This document shows positions 47,640 to 57,912 of a DNA stretch of 64,000 bases, one piece after another. A program made the position numbers and the translations under genes. Source of the stretch: Liolophura sinensis (lineage: Eukaryota; Mollusca; Polyplacophora; Chitonida; Chitonidae); NCBI RefSeq assembly GCF_032854445.1, contig NC_088295.1:7196501-7260500 (forward strand), written 5' to 3'. How positions within the stretch are numbered: position 1 is the stretch's first letter; each line of letters starts with the position of its first letter. The notes beneath the pieces are model-generated. The model did no database searches. It was not told where the DNA came from and worked only from the letters and a program-made list of their open reading frames with translations.

Positions 47640-48290
47640 GCATGCAATGACCGATATTCAGGGACAGTCATCACATACAACCCATGACGGATATTCAGAG
47701 GCAGTCATCACATGCATCCCATGACGGATATTCCGGAACAGTCTATACATGCATCCCATGACCGATATTCCGGAACAGTCCTCACATGCGTCCCGTCACA
47801 GATATTCCTTAACAATCCACAAGTGCATCTGTGACCGATATTCCAGAACAGTCCACGCATACATCCCGTGACCGACATTCAGGGACAGTCGGCACATGCA
47901 TCCCATGACAGATATTCAGGGACAGTCCACACGTGCATCTGTGACCGATATTCAGGGATAGTCATCACATGCATACCATCACAGCTATTCCTAAACAGTC
48001 CACACATAACCGATATTCAGGAAATTTGGACGAAACTGTGACCAATATTTAGGAACAGTCATCACATGTGACCAATTTATTTATTTATTTGATCGGTGTT
48101 TTACGCCGTACTAAAGAGCATTTCATTTATACGACGACGACCAGCATTATGGTCGGTGGAAACGGGGCAGAGCCCCGGGGAAAACCACCACCATCGGCAG
48201 AATGCTGGCAGACCTTCCCACGCACATGTGACCAAAATTCAGAAACTATCCACACATACATCTGTGACCGATATTCAGGGACTGTCCGGT
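47640..48290. repeat. 37-bp minisatellite, about 13 copies, split by a SINE
   Basis: GATATTC starts at 47653, 47690, 47727, 47764 and 47801, exactly 37 bp apart. Units carry GGAACAGTC and CACATGCATCCCATGAC words. A SINE occupies 48076-48222 and repeat words resume after it (GACCGATATTCAGGGAC near 48267). Confidence 0.93.
48076..48222 (-). mobile_element. SINE inside 37-bp array, 13-bp TSD
   Basis: From the left: TTTATTTATTTATTTGATCG, GTGTTTTACGCCGTACT, a CAGCATTATGGTCGG core, CAGAGCCCCGGGG and CAGACCTTCCCACG. Direct repeats CACATGTGACCAA lie at 48063-48075 and 48223-48235. The element is on the minus strand and 5'-truncated before the tRNA-like head. Since the target is itself repetitive, part of the flank identity could come from neighbouring units, but 13 identical bases abutting both ends fits a TSD well. 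Confidence 0.9.
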
Positions 48291-48334
48291 GTACTACTGA
48301 GGCAAGGATTTAGCATGAACATGAGATGGGTATT

Positions 48335-48560
48335 CCGCAAGGTAGTAAAATCAGTATTCAGTAAGAGAATAAAACCAATACTCAGTAAGAGAGTCAAACC
48401 AATATTCAGTAAGAGAGTCAAACCGATAACCGGTATTCAGTAAGAGACTAAAACCAGTATTCAACAAGAGACTGAAACAATTATTTAGTAAGTATTTTTA
48501 GACTGAGGCCAGTATTTAACGAATGTGGGTAGACCGGTAGTCAGTAAGAGCCTCACTTTA
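48335..48560. repeat. Minisatellite, about 24-bp period
   Basis: GTATTCAGTAAGAGA then GTCAAACCAA-type units repeat at roughly 24 bp, becoming degenerate after 48480. The plus frame 48096-48443 ends in a repeated SKRVKPI-like peptide from this array. Confidence 0.85.
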
Positions 48561-49380
48561 TAGTAACACGATACGGTTATTTAACGAGTGGCCGGTGATA
48601 AGGGCCTATTGTCGACATGTTACAAAACTTTAGAGATCTGGTGTACACTCTTTCCTGTGGGTTTATAGTGGAATAGTATCGTTTACACATCGATTTTGGT
48701 GACTGGCAGTATACCATCTGAAGGCAGTGTCATATACTACCCTCGGAAGAGCACTGGATTAGGTCTCTGGCTACATGTTTGGACAAATGACTTCTGGCAG
48801 GAAAGCCCGCCCGAGCTACATTTCCATCATTAACCTCAGTGATTTTTAAAACGGCTTAAAGCGGAATTTACTGACCGTAACAAGGAAGACCTGCATGGAA
48901 AATACATGTATAACATATCCATGTGAACAGGTCTTATGGAAAATAATTCTACGGCACGACTGGATTGTTTAACCCAGAGCGTCCACAATACTTAGGGGGT
49001 TTATCAATGATTACACGCAATGTCCAAATAAGAGTGAGTAATACATAAGCGAATGAAATAGGTTTGTTTTGCATATATTGAAAAGCTCCGATTTCGAATA
49101 TATAAATATATGGATGAATGAAATTGCCCTATTATTGGTTTACCGCCATTGTTGTAGTGGTCAACAGCTGGCCAAGAAGCTGTCGATCTGTTATGAGTTT
49201 TTCTCAGGTCTTGCTGCTTTTTTTCTATTAACATGAGGATCTAGTGCCATTTCTAGTTAGAAATGGTTTATCAGAGATTTAATCATGATGGCTTTGTAGG
49301 CAAATGTGTATTTCTAATAAATGGAGCTGTTCGGAATGAAACAAACGACCATCTGCTCTCCCTGGACACTTAATTCACTT
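48561..49380. other. Unique sequence, no feature seen
   Basis: A minus frame at 49004-49234 is unrecognised. Nothing else could be supported. Confidence 0.5.
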
Positions 49381-49394
49381 ATCATTGCCTGGAG

Positions 49395-49718
49395 TGAGTG
49401 AGTGCTTGGGGTTTAACGTCGTACTCAACAATTTTTCAGTCATATGACGACGAAGAAATCCTTAGGGTGCATGTACGTGTGATGTGCCTCTTTGTTGCAG
49501 GACGGATTTCCACTGCTCTTTTATTTAGTGCTGCTTCACTGAGACGACTTACCGAAGGCAAGTAAGCCGCCCCGCCCGAGCCATTATACTGATACGGGTC
49601 AACCAGTCGTTGCACTATCCCCTTCATGCTGAACGCCAAGCAAAGAACGTACAACTTCCTCTTTTAAAGTCTTAGGTGTGACTCGATCTAGGATTGATCC
49701 TGGATCTACCAGTCCCGA
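49395..49718 (-). mobile_element. SINE (CTTGGGG-tailed family), 324 bp, with 14-bp TSD
   Basis: On the minus strand the copy runs from CGGGACTGGTAGATCCAGG through a B box (GATCAATCC, 49691-49699), CCTAAGACTTTAAAAG, CTTTGCTTGGCGTTCAGCA, GCGGCTTACTTGCCTTCGG and CGTCGTCATATGACTGAAAA. It ends at GTACGACGTTAAACCCC and CACTCACTCA. Direct repeats ATCATTGCCTGGAG (49381-49394) and ATCATTACCTGGAG (49719-49732) differ at one base. The tRNA A-box part is missing. The body matches the shorter copies at 9954 and 57913. Confidence 0.93.
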
Positions 49719-49732
49719 ATCATTACCTGGAG

Positions 49733-50099
49733 TTTAAGTGGATAGGTATATAAAATATATATGTTTGGTACACCATTCAGATACTGATTTATACGTCTAG
49801 AACATTTCTGCTCTCTTGCCATCATTGAAAACTGTGGAATGCTTATATTTACTTGAACCCCTCTTAATTACTTATTTCACATACTTTTTTAGTTCTGTTT
49901 ATTGGCTGTGTATGTTGAACGTTTTTCTGGAAATTAGTTTTGTGATTATTGACTTGGAACATCAACTGTGATTGTTGATTTATATAAGAATGTAGGTTCC
50001 AGTGCCTAGATTTTGAGTTCTTCACTCAAAATGAAGTACAACGAAGGACTACATAAAAGGTCTAAATATAACTGTTATCAGAAGACACCTTTTATCTCA
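49733..50099. other. Unique sequence, no feature seen
   Basis: AT-rich sequence with no frame or repeat that I can support. Confidence 0.55.
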
Positions 50100-50790
50100 T
50101 TGTCCTTACACGCGTGAAGCTAAACATAATATGGCCAGTGCCCTTACAGGGGTAAATTTAACCGTAATACGGTCATTGCCATTAAAAAGGTGAATCTAAA
50201 CGTAATATGGCCATTGCCATTTTAGAGGTGAATTTAAACGTAATATGGCCATTGTTCTTACAGAGGTGAATCTAAAAATATATGGCCAATGTCCTTATAG
50301 AGATGAATCTAAACGTAATATGGCCATTGTCCTTACAGAGGTGAATCTAAAAATGTATGGCCAATGTCCTTATAGAGATGAATCTAAACGTAATATGGCC
50401 AATGTCCTTATAGAGATGAATCGAAACGTAATGTGGTGAGTGCCCTTACACAGGTCAGTCTGAAGGTAATATGATCAGCGCCTTTACAGTGGTGGATGTA
50501 AATGTAATATGACTAGTGTCATAGAGATGAATCTAAACGTAATGTGGTGAGTGCCCTTACACAGGTCAGTCTGAAGGTAATATGATCAGCGCCCTTACAG
50601 TGGTGGATGTAAATGTAATATGACTAGTGTCATAGAGATGAATCTAAACGTAATGTGGTGAGTGCCCTTACACAGGTCAGTCTGAAGGTAATATGATCAG
50701 CGCCCTTACAGTGGTGGATGTAAATGTAATATGACTAGTGTCATAGAGATGAATCTTAACGTAATACATCTATATATAAATCACTTACCC
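50100..50790. repeat. 37-bp minisatellite with 111-bp higher-order repeat
   Basis: CGTAATATGG starts at 50201, 50239 and 50313 (37-38 bp or twice that). From about 50411, three different units form a block (ATGTGGTGAGTGCCCTTACA, GATCAGCGCC and GGTGGATGTAAATG). The block repeats at 50431, 50542 and 50653 with a 111-bp period, exactly three units. These later blocks are nearly identical and the left part is diverged. Confidence 0.93.
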
Positions 50791-50809
50791 TAATGGAGAG
50801 GGTATATAG

Positions 50810-51180
50810 ACGTACCATATTGTCATCGATCTTAGAGACGTGGAGATATACGTAACATTGTCACCGATCTTAGAGACGTGGAGATATACGTAACAGTGTC
50901 ACTGATCTTAGAGACGTGGAGATATACGTAACAGTGTCACTGATCTTAGAGATGTGGAGATACACGTAACATTGTCACTGATCATAGAGATGTGGAGATA
51001 CACGTAACATTGTCACTGATCTTAGAAACTTGGAGATACACGTAACATTGTCACTGATCTTAGAAACTTGGAGATACACGTAACATTGTCACTGATCTTA
51101 GAGGCTAGGAGATACATGTAACATTGTTACTGATTTTAGAGACTTGGAAATATACTAGTTTACTGACATTGTCACCGATT
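50810..51180. repeat. 38-bp minisatellite, about 9 copies
   Basis: CGTAACATTGTCACTGATCT then TAGAGACGTGGAGATATA repeats. CGTAAC starts at 50851 and 50889, and 38-bp register continues. Private variants (GAAACTTGG, GAGGCTAGG) appear towards the right. It directly follows the 37-bp array but the unit sequence differs. Confidence 0.92.
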
Positions 51181-52859
51181 TTATACAGGTGGAGTCAAAT
51201 GTAATATGGTTACAGACCTAACAAAAGGCTAGCTAAAAGGAATGTGGACATTGCCTTTTGTCTTTTATGGTCATTGTGGTCCATCTGTTACATGCGTGAA
51301 GTCCTTTGTGATGTCCGGAAGATATACAATCACAACCGTCTGATTTGACCTTTTGGTTCTTTGGATGACACGTCCATGTTTAAAAGAGGCAATTTAATCA
51401 GACGTAGACAGAATCGCGTTTAGGGACTTTCACGTATAAACAGAAGAGTCGTGGAAGAAACTTTAAATCAGGCGATTGGGAAAGTAATTGAAGCGTTCAC
51501 CCGATAAGCCGAAAGATGAGATAAGATGGCAGACGGTTATTGGTGATATCAACTCCCGCCGTGTTGAGCCGTGCTTGTTCTTCACCGTTAAGCCATCTCG
51601 CACCCCGAACCACACGTTTCTGGGGCTTTTTTTTTTTGTTACGCACAAGGCTCTTCTTGCATTACAACGTCTCACGTTTTAAAAGGAAATTTGACTTGGA
51701 CGACAAGTGTTGGTATTCCCATTTTGATGCGTGATTCAATAGAGGTGTATCTCATTTGAGAATGTCACTCAGGATTATATGTGTGTATGGTTCTGAGGTA
51801 ACGTTTGGAAATAGAGCTTTTCTGACACAGAGCTTGCTGCCTCCACGCCTCAGTGCTAAGACAGGCTTTGGGGATGTGCCATCACATAACTTGACCGGCT
51901 CAGCATATACTAGCCGCTGTAAGATGCAGGCAGAATAGTGGGTGATTTACACCACAGCAATGCTGTATCTGTAAGCCTCTTCTCCCTTACCAAGTAGTCC
52001 CGTCAATATGTTTTCTCAGGCTGAAGCAAAACAACGCCGTACAAAAAAAATTATAGACAGATTATAAGCATTTGGTTATTTAGCCAGCGACTTTATGCCT
52101 TTAGGAAAGAAACGTTATGAATTTAATTAGGCTTCGTTCAGTCCAATCTAATGCAGCTGAGAGAATTTTTAAACGAAGGAAAATGGAGATCTTGTAACAA
52201 TGTAACCCAAGTTCCTCATCGTCTTTCGCACATGCCCCTGATTTGTTGTCAATTAAATTCTAATACGTACTTGTAATTATCACTGCAAGACTAATAATAA
52301 GATATCTTCTTAGTTAACCCTTAAGTAATAGCGAAATCTTTGGCAAAAAGGATTTATAATAGATAGAACCATAATACCATACGTAAAACCAAAGCTGAGA
52401 CCGGACATGGATAATTGCCAAAGTACCCATCTCGATTTCGCCAAGGAAAAAAACAAAAAAGCGATTGTTCTGTCCATAACTTGCACAACGACCTTACTAA
52501 AACAAAACATCCTTTGTTCGATCAATTGAAACGGTTGTCTTGTTTTTGTCGTATTACCGGGTATCCTTCTAGATTGCTCCACAAGAACGTCTAACCTTAT
52601 TTCTGGAAGTTAGGAAAATTTAATCGGCCGGGATACGCTCAGTGGGGAATACCCGACTAAGCCTCCTGCTATTGATACCGTCCCGGATTTTGTGGCGGAG
52701 CGCGGCCTAGTGTAACCTTATTGTCTGCAGACTGGAGGATTCAGGGCGCAGATTTCATTCCGAGTCGCGAACAAATTCTCCCACTGCTCAATAACACAAT
52801 CATCCATCACAGTTTCATTGGCAAGTAGACTTCCGGTCGATTGGTAGAGGGTTTTCTCA
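51181..52859. other. Unique sequence, no gene supported
   Basis: Overlapping frames on both strands near 51463-51734 share one GC-rich stretch and carry no known motif. A minus frame at 52310-52582 is unrecognised. Nothing else was seen. Confidence 0.45.
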
Positions 52860-53470
52860 GTTATAAAGTGCCATACCCTCATGTAACTGTTATCTCAAGG
52901 ACAGATCGTCACAGTATTATCTCATGGTTACGCTCCATGCTATCCTCACACCATTATCTCAAGGACATGATCCATTTTATCCTCACTCCATTATCTCAAG
53001 GACATGTTCCATCTTATCCTCACACCATTATCTCAAAGATATGTTCCACCTTCACGGACATTTTCAAGGACGTGTTCCATTTTATCCTCACTCCACAGTT
53101 TCAAGGACATGTTCCATCTTATCATTACGCCATTATCTAGAGAACATGTTCCATCTTATCCTCACACCGCAGTTTCAAGGACATTTGCCATTTTATCCCC
53201 TATCTTCACAACATTTTCTCAGGGTTAAGTTCAATCTTATCCTCACACTATTATCTCAAGGAGATGTTCCATATTATCCTCACACGAAGTTCTCAAGGAC
53301 ATGTTCCATATCATGGTCACATCATTATCTCAAGGACGAGGTTCCATATTATCTTACTGTACTCCATTATTTTATGGACAAAATCAATCCATTTTAAGGT
53401 TAGGTTATGTCAGATTGTCCCCCAGTGTCTGACGGACAGGTCTCAGTTTACCGTTAGACCATGATCTCAG
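52860..53470. repeat. 37-bp minisatellite, about 16 copies
   Basis: TTATCTCAAGGACATGTTCC then ATCTTATCCTCACACCA repeats; TATCTCAA starts at 52992 and 53029, 37 bp apart. Units diverge at the edges and include CAGTTTCAAGGACA variants. All three plus frames carry shadow ORFs because 37 is not a multiple of three. Confidence 0.92.
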
Positions 53471-53510
53471 GGACAGTTTATGTAAATTTTATCAGTACCG
53501 AATTACTCTT

Positions 53511-53643
53511 TACTTATTTATTTATTTGATGGGTGCTTTACGCCGTACGCAAGAATATTTCAGTTATACGACAGCATTATGGTGGGAGAAAACCGGGCAG
53601 AGTGCGGGGGAACCCACGACCATCTGCAGGTTGCTGACAGACT
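53511..53643 (-). mobile_element. SINE beside 37-bp array, 13-bp TSD
   Basis: TACTTATTTATTTATTTGAT, GCTTTACGCCGTACGCAAGA, CAGCATTATGGTGGGAG, ACCGGGCAGAG and CATCTGCAGGTTGCTGACAG match the TTTA-tailed family. Direct repeats CCGAATTACTCTT (53498-53510) and CCGTATTACTCTT (53644-53656) differ at one base. It is on the minus strand, 5'-truncated before the tRNA-like head, and lies about 40 bp past the end of the array. Confidence 0.92.
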
Positions 53644-53656
53644 CCGTATTACTCTT

Positions 53657-54199
53657 GGTTGCATATATATCATCACGTCAGCATATCATGACCTTACCAG
53701 CTCCTGCATTTATCAAGCAAGATAAGATTTAGATCATAAATTGCAAGTGTTTAAAAAGCCAAACGCAGACGAAAAAAAGCAAGAATTGTGATTTGTAGGC
53801 CTACATTGTTCTGGTTCTGTAATATGTTGCGGCTACGACTTATGGCTAAACCCAAATCATATTTATGCATTGATTCCACTAGCCGGGGTGTGTAAGGAAT
53901 CCTCATTTATATCAAGTCTTCTATTTAGCTTTTGTGATTGTGGAAAGCATGGAGGCTTAATAGAAACCAATATTTATTTGTGGATGAGTAAAGTCATGGA
54001 TGTGGATGTGGTGCTTACCACTCACTCCTCACTCATAGACAGTAAAAGCAAAACAGCGACGGCATTGCGATTAGCAAATGCTCACACGTAACTGGTGAAA
54101 CACACCCCCTTTGCCCCTTGGTCAATTTGCCCCTGTTAGGGTTTATCCCATCTGCTCATGTAAATGCTCCGTGGCTGATGCAAAATTACGTAAAAAAGG
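53657..54199. other. Unique sequence, no feature seen
   Basis: A 73-residue plus frame at 53870-54091 has no recognised motif. Confidence 0.5.
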
Positions 54200-54620
54200 A
54201 GAGGGATATGGCATCGCGTCTGAGGGATATTATGGACATTGTGTCTGAGGGATATGACAGAAATCGTGTCTGAGGGATTTGATGGAGATCGTGTCTGAGG
54301 GATATGATGGGCATCGGTGTCTGAGGGATATGATGGGCATTGTCTCTCAGGAACATGATAGACATTATGTCTGAGGGATATAATGGACATCGTGTCCGAG
54401 GGATAATAGGCAAATTGTTGAAGGGATATGATGGCATTGTGTGTGTAGAATATGATGGACATTGTGTCTGAGAGATATGATGGACATTATGTCTAAGAGA
54501 TATAATAGGCAAGGTATCAGAGGGATGTGATGGACGTCTTGCGTGAAGGATATGATGGACATCGATGTCTGAGGGATATGATGGGCATCTGTATCTGAAG
54601 GATATGATGTGGATGATGTA
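54200..54620. repeat. 25-26-bp minisatellite, about 16 copies
   Basis: GAGGGATATGATGGACATCG then TGTCT repeats at 25-26 bp, with variants (GGGCATCGG, GACATTATG, AGAGATATAATAGG). Minus frames 54136-54661 read repeated HHIPQT- and YPSDT-like peptides from the array. Confidence 0.93.
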
Positions 54621-54711
54621 TAGGCGACATGATGGTTAGATTTAATTGTTTGTGGATACATTTACTTAACACATACTTGACTTAAGGTCACTGGCTGGTT
54701 GATCTGGGTTG
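54591..54711. repeat. Left copy of a local segmental duplication
   Basis: GTATAGGCGACATGATGG, TTAGATTTAATTGTTTG and GACTTAAGGTCACTGG are repeated at 54821-54941 with a 230-bp offset and moderate divergence (GTGGATACA versus GCGGACACA). The duplicated block includes array units and the unique sequence beside them. Confidence 0.85.
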
Positions 54712-54714
54712 ATG

Positions 54715-54840
54715 GATATCGTGTGTAAGGGATATGATAGACATCGTGTGTAAGGTATATGATGGACATCGGTGTCAGGGATATGAAGGACATCTGTATC
54801 TGAGGGATATGATGGACATCGGTGTCTGAGGATATGATAT
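54715..54840. repeat. 25-26-bp minisatellite, second block
   Basis: GGATATGATAGACATCG and GTGTAAGG or GTGTCTGAGG units continue the 54200-54620 array after the duplicated unique segment. About five copies. Confidence 0.85.
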
Positions 54841-54941
54841 GGATGGTGTATAGGCGACATGATGGTTAGATTTAATTGTTTGCGGACACATTTACTTGAC
54901 ATATGCTTTGCTTAAGGTCATTGGTTGGTTAATCTTGGTTC
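54821..54941. repeat. Right copy of the local segmental duplication
   Basis: This is the second copy of 54591-54711, again placed directly after array units, with the same order of array end, GTATAGGCGACATGATGG and unique tail. Confidence 0.85.
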
Positions 54942-54945
54942 CTCC

Positions 54946-55739
54946 GAGCGCTTTAATCCACGGTCGTAAGTCTGTGGCATACAAGAGTCCGGATTGGATG
55001 GCGAAATCTCAGTTTTTCAAACGGGACAGCCTGTAGTAATATTACGTTAAGAAATGCTGGAGTTTGCTGTAGCCCGTCCCACACGAAATGTGCAATCACC
55101 TGCCTGTCAAGACTGATGTATTACTAGGGGGAGCTCATTGTTGAGGCTACCCAGACAACGCGCACTCCACTCTACGCTACCGCTGTAATTGATGCATCTC
55201 CGAGCAGAGGTGTTCCCAGCTTTTGTACCTCATGAATATGGTAGAAGATGATATCGCACCATCCACGCCGCTTCATTATCTAGCCACGGTCTTGGCCTCA
55301 GCCCTATTCCCGCCTGATTTACTGTATGTTACATCCAGCCTCGTGAGATGGAAGCTTCTTCCACGTTGTTTGTATGTTTGTGTGATAGCTGGCAATAAGT
55401 CACAATATCCCAAAAGGAAAGGCCAATATATCTGTATGGAGAAAATGACGTTGGTGATGCAACTGAACTGAATGTTTTGAACGATCCCATGTGACCAAGA
55501 TGACGAAGAAAAAATAACATGGGTCAAGAAAGAGCAGTTTAAATTTGGTAAACGTCGCGATAGTAGCGAGATTCATAGTTGTAGGACCCGTGGCACTAGG
55601 ACTCGTTGGGTATAGATTGATGGCGAGAGAAGCATGCTTTAACGTTTCTACTGCTGGTTATCACAAGGGAACCCATCACTGGTTACTCCTGATTTTGGTT
55701 TTCTAACGGTAGAAAATCAGTTACCGTATAGAGTAAACA
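54946..55739. other. Unique sequence, no feature seen
   Basis: Opposing frames near 55223-55527 overlap on both strands and have no recognised motif. Confidence 0.5.
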
Positions 55740-56509
55740 GAGCTACCCACGATGTCGATTTGTAAATAATGGAGCTTTCAGGGCAAAGAATGACAGTATG
55801 TTGTAAAGAACAGAACAACAAAAGCTCAGCATCGTGTTGTTTTGTAAACAATGGAGCAATGAGAGCTATCCGTGATTTTATATTGCAATCAGTGCAGCAA
55901 TGATGGCATTGTAAACTGAATGTTTATGTTGTAAACAGTAAAGCGATTGAGGGCTATCGGTGATATTGTGTTGTAAACAATGGGGCAATGAGGTCGATCC
56001 CTGATTTTATATTGTAAACAATGGATTTATGAGAGCTATGCATGATATTATATGGTAAACAGTGGAGCAATGAGCGCTGTTTATGATTTTATATTGTAAT
56101 CAATAGAGCAATAAAAGCTATCCATGATTTTATATTGTCGACAATGGAACAATGAGGACTATCCATAATTTTATATTGTAAACAGTGGAGGAATGAGACC
56201 TATGCTTGATTTTACATTGTAAGCAAAGGAGCCATGAGCTGTGCATGATTTATATTGTAAACAGTGGAGCAATGAGAGCTATCCATGATTTTATGTTGTG
56301 AACAAATGGAGCAATGAGAGCTATCCATGATTTTATGTTGTGAACACTGGAGCGATGAGGGCTATACATGATTTTATATTGTAAACAGCGGAGCAATGAG
56401 AGCTATCCATGATTTTATGTTGTGAATAAATGGAGCAATTAGAGCTATCCATGATTTTATATTGTAAACAGTGGAACAATGAGAGCTATCCATGATTTTA
56501 TATTGTGAA

Positions 56510-56782
56510 TATTTATTTATTTATTTGATTGGTGTTTTACGCCGTGCTCAAGAATATTTCACTTATACGACAGCGGCCAGCATTATGGTGGGTGGTAACC
56601 GGGCAGAGCCCGGGGGGAAACCCACGACCATCCGCAGGTTGCTGCAAAATCGTCCCACGTAAGGCCGCAGAGGAAGCCAGCATGAGCTGGACTTGAACTC
56701 ACAACGGCCACATTGGTGAGAGACTCCTGGGTCATTGCGCTGCGCTAGCGCGCTAACCAACTGAGCCACGCAGGCCCCTAGA
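56510..56782 (-). mobile_element. Full-length tRNA-derived SINE, 11-bp TSD
   Basis: On the minus strand the element starts GGGGCCTGCGTGGCTCAGTT, has an A box (56757-56768) and B box (56689-56698), continues with CAGCTCATGCTGGCTTCC, ACCTGCGGATGGTCGTGGG, GGGCTCTGCCCGG and CCACCATAATGCTGGCC, and ends with an AAATAAATAAATA tail. Direct repeats TATATTGTGAA at 56499-56509 and 56783-56793 are perfect. This is the only copy of this family here that retains its head. The target is the 41-bp minisatellite, so the TSD word is also part of the array unit, but the right flank diverges from the unit just outside it. Confidence 0.95.
56689..56768 (-). promoter_or_regulatory. RNA polymerase III A and B boxes, widely spaced
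   Basis: On the minus strand TGGCTCAGTTGG (56757-56768) fits the A box and GTTCAAGTCC (56689-56698) fits the B box. Their starts are 70 bases apart, much more than the roughly 44 of an ordinary tRNA. The head therefore carries about 26 extra bases between the D-arm and T-arm regions. Confidence 0.8.
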
Positions 56783-57139
56783 TATATTGTGAAGAATGGA
56801 GCAATGAGAGCCATCCATGATTTTATTTTGTGAACAAATGGACAACGAAGTGTTATCCATGATTTTATATTGTAAACAATTGGGCGATGAGAGCTATCCG
56901 TGATGTTATTTTGTACGCATGGTGCTACTAAAGCTATATATGATGTTCTGTTCTACGCAGGGGAGTCATCCTATTTTCTTTTTTGTACGCGTAATATATC
57001 GACCACAACTACTGCCTTTGATCCCTATAGTAAAGCTTTCTACGATATATAATAATGCCATGGAGTAATCAGAGGTACCTTTGGACATCAAGATCAGACA
57101 TTAAGATGATGTGATTTTAAGCCGGTGGGACATGTACAT

Positions 57140-57650
57140 GTAGTGTCATTTGCAGAAATAGCCTACAATGTCTATGTTCTACACTGCGGTAGAAATAGCC
57201 TACCCTCTCTTTGATCCACACTGCGGTAGAAATAACCTACACTGTCTATTTTCTACACTGTGGTAGAAATAACCTACACTGTCCATGTTCTACACTGCGG
57301 TAGAAATAGCTTAAACCTCCTGTTTATTATGTATACTGTTGTCAGTAGAGCCATTAACCCTTCCTCTGGGATTTACTCTACACTAGTACTGCTGTCGAAA
57401 TAGCCTGCCCCTTCTCAAAGCTGTATTCTTAATACATCGATGTAGAAGTAGATTACCCCTCATATTTTACACCGATGTAGAAGTAGCCTACCCGTCCTGT
57501 TTTACACTGATGTAGAAGTAGACTACCCCTCCTCTTTTACACCGATGTAGAAGTACCCTACACCTCCTCTTTTACACTGATGAAGAAGTAGCCTACTCCT
57601 CGTATTTGACCGTTTTATTTTACACTGATGTAGAAGTAGTTTACTAAATT
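57140..57650. repeat. Minisatellite changing from 37-bp to 35-bp period
   Basis: In the left part GCGGTAGAAATAGCCTAC-type words start at 57186, 57223, 57260 and 57297 (37 bp). In the right part GATGTAGAAGTAGCCTAC-type words start at 57439, 57474, 57509 and 57544 (35 bp). The shared GTAGAA-TAGCCTAC core shows the two blocks are relatives separated by degenerate sequence at 57320-57430. Confidence 0.88.
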
Positions 57651-57912
57651 TTCTATATTTTCCATTGCTGTAATCACAGCATTCTCCTCCTACTGCAATC
57701 TGAAATGAACTCATAAAACTGGCAGCACATCTATTTTTACCGTTCACTTTTATGTTTATTTCTAGGATAAAATTTTTAGAAGACTGCAAGAAACTGGGTT
57801 CATATTTTTCATGTGCGTAATGAGGAAAATTTGAAATTACTACCCTGTATATCCGATCATCAGATTGTGGGGAAAGATCAGCATTGATTACGACTTGGAT
57901 GTCAAACTGCCC
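57651..57912. other. Unique sequence between array and SINE
   Basis: No supported feature apart from the left TSD at 57902-57912. The minus frame 57523-57789 is partly array-derived. Confidence 0.5.

Larger units (their letters stand above)
55740..56935. repeat. 41-bp minisatellite, about 22 copies, split by a SINE
   Basis: ATTGTAAACAATGGAGCAAT then GAGAGCTATCCATGATTTTAT repeats; ATTG starts at 56134 and 56175, 41 bp apart. Left-edge and right-edge units are more diverged than the centre. A full-length SINE occupies 56510-56782, and array units continue on its right at once. Confidence 0.92.

Noticed and set aside
56563-56814. 83-residue minus frame
   Set aside because: It is a translation of the full-length SINE and its flank.
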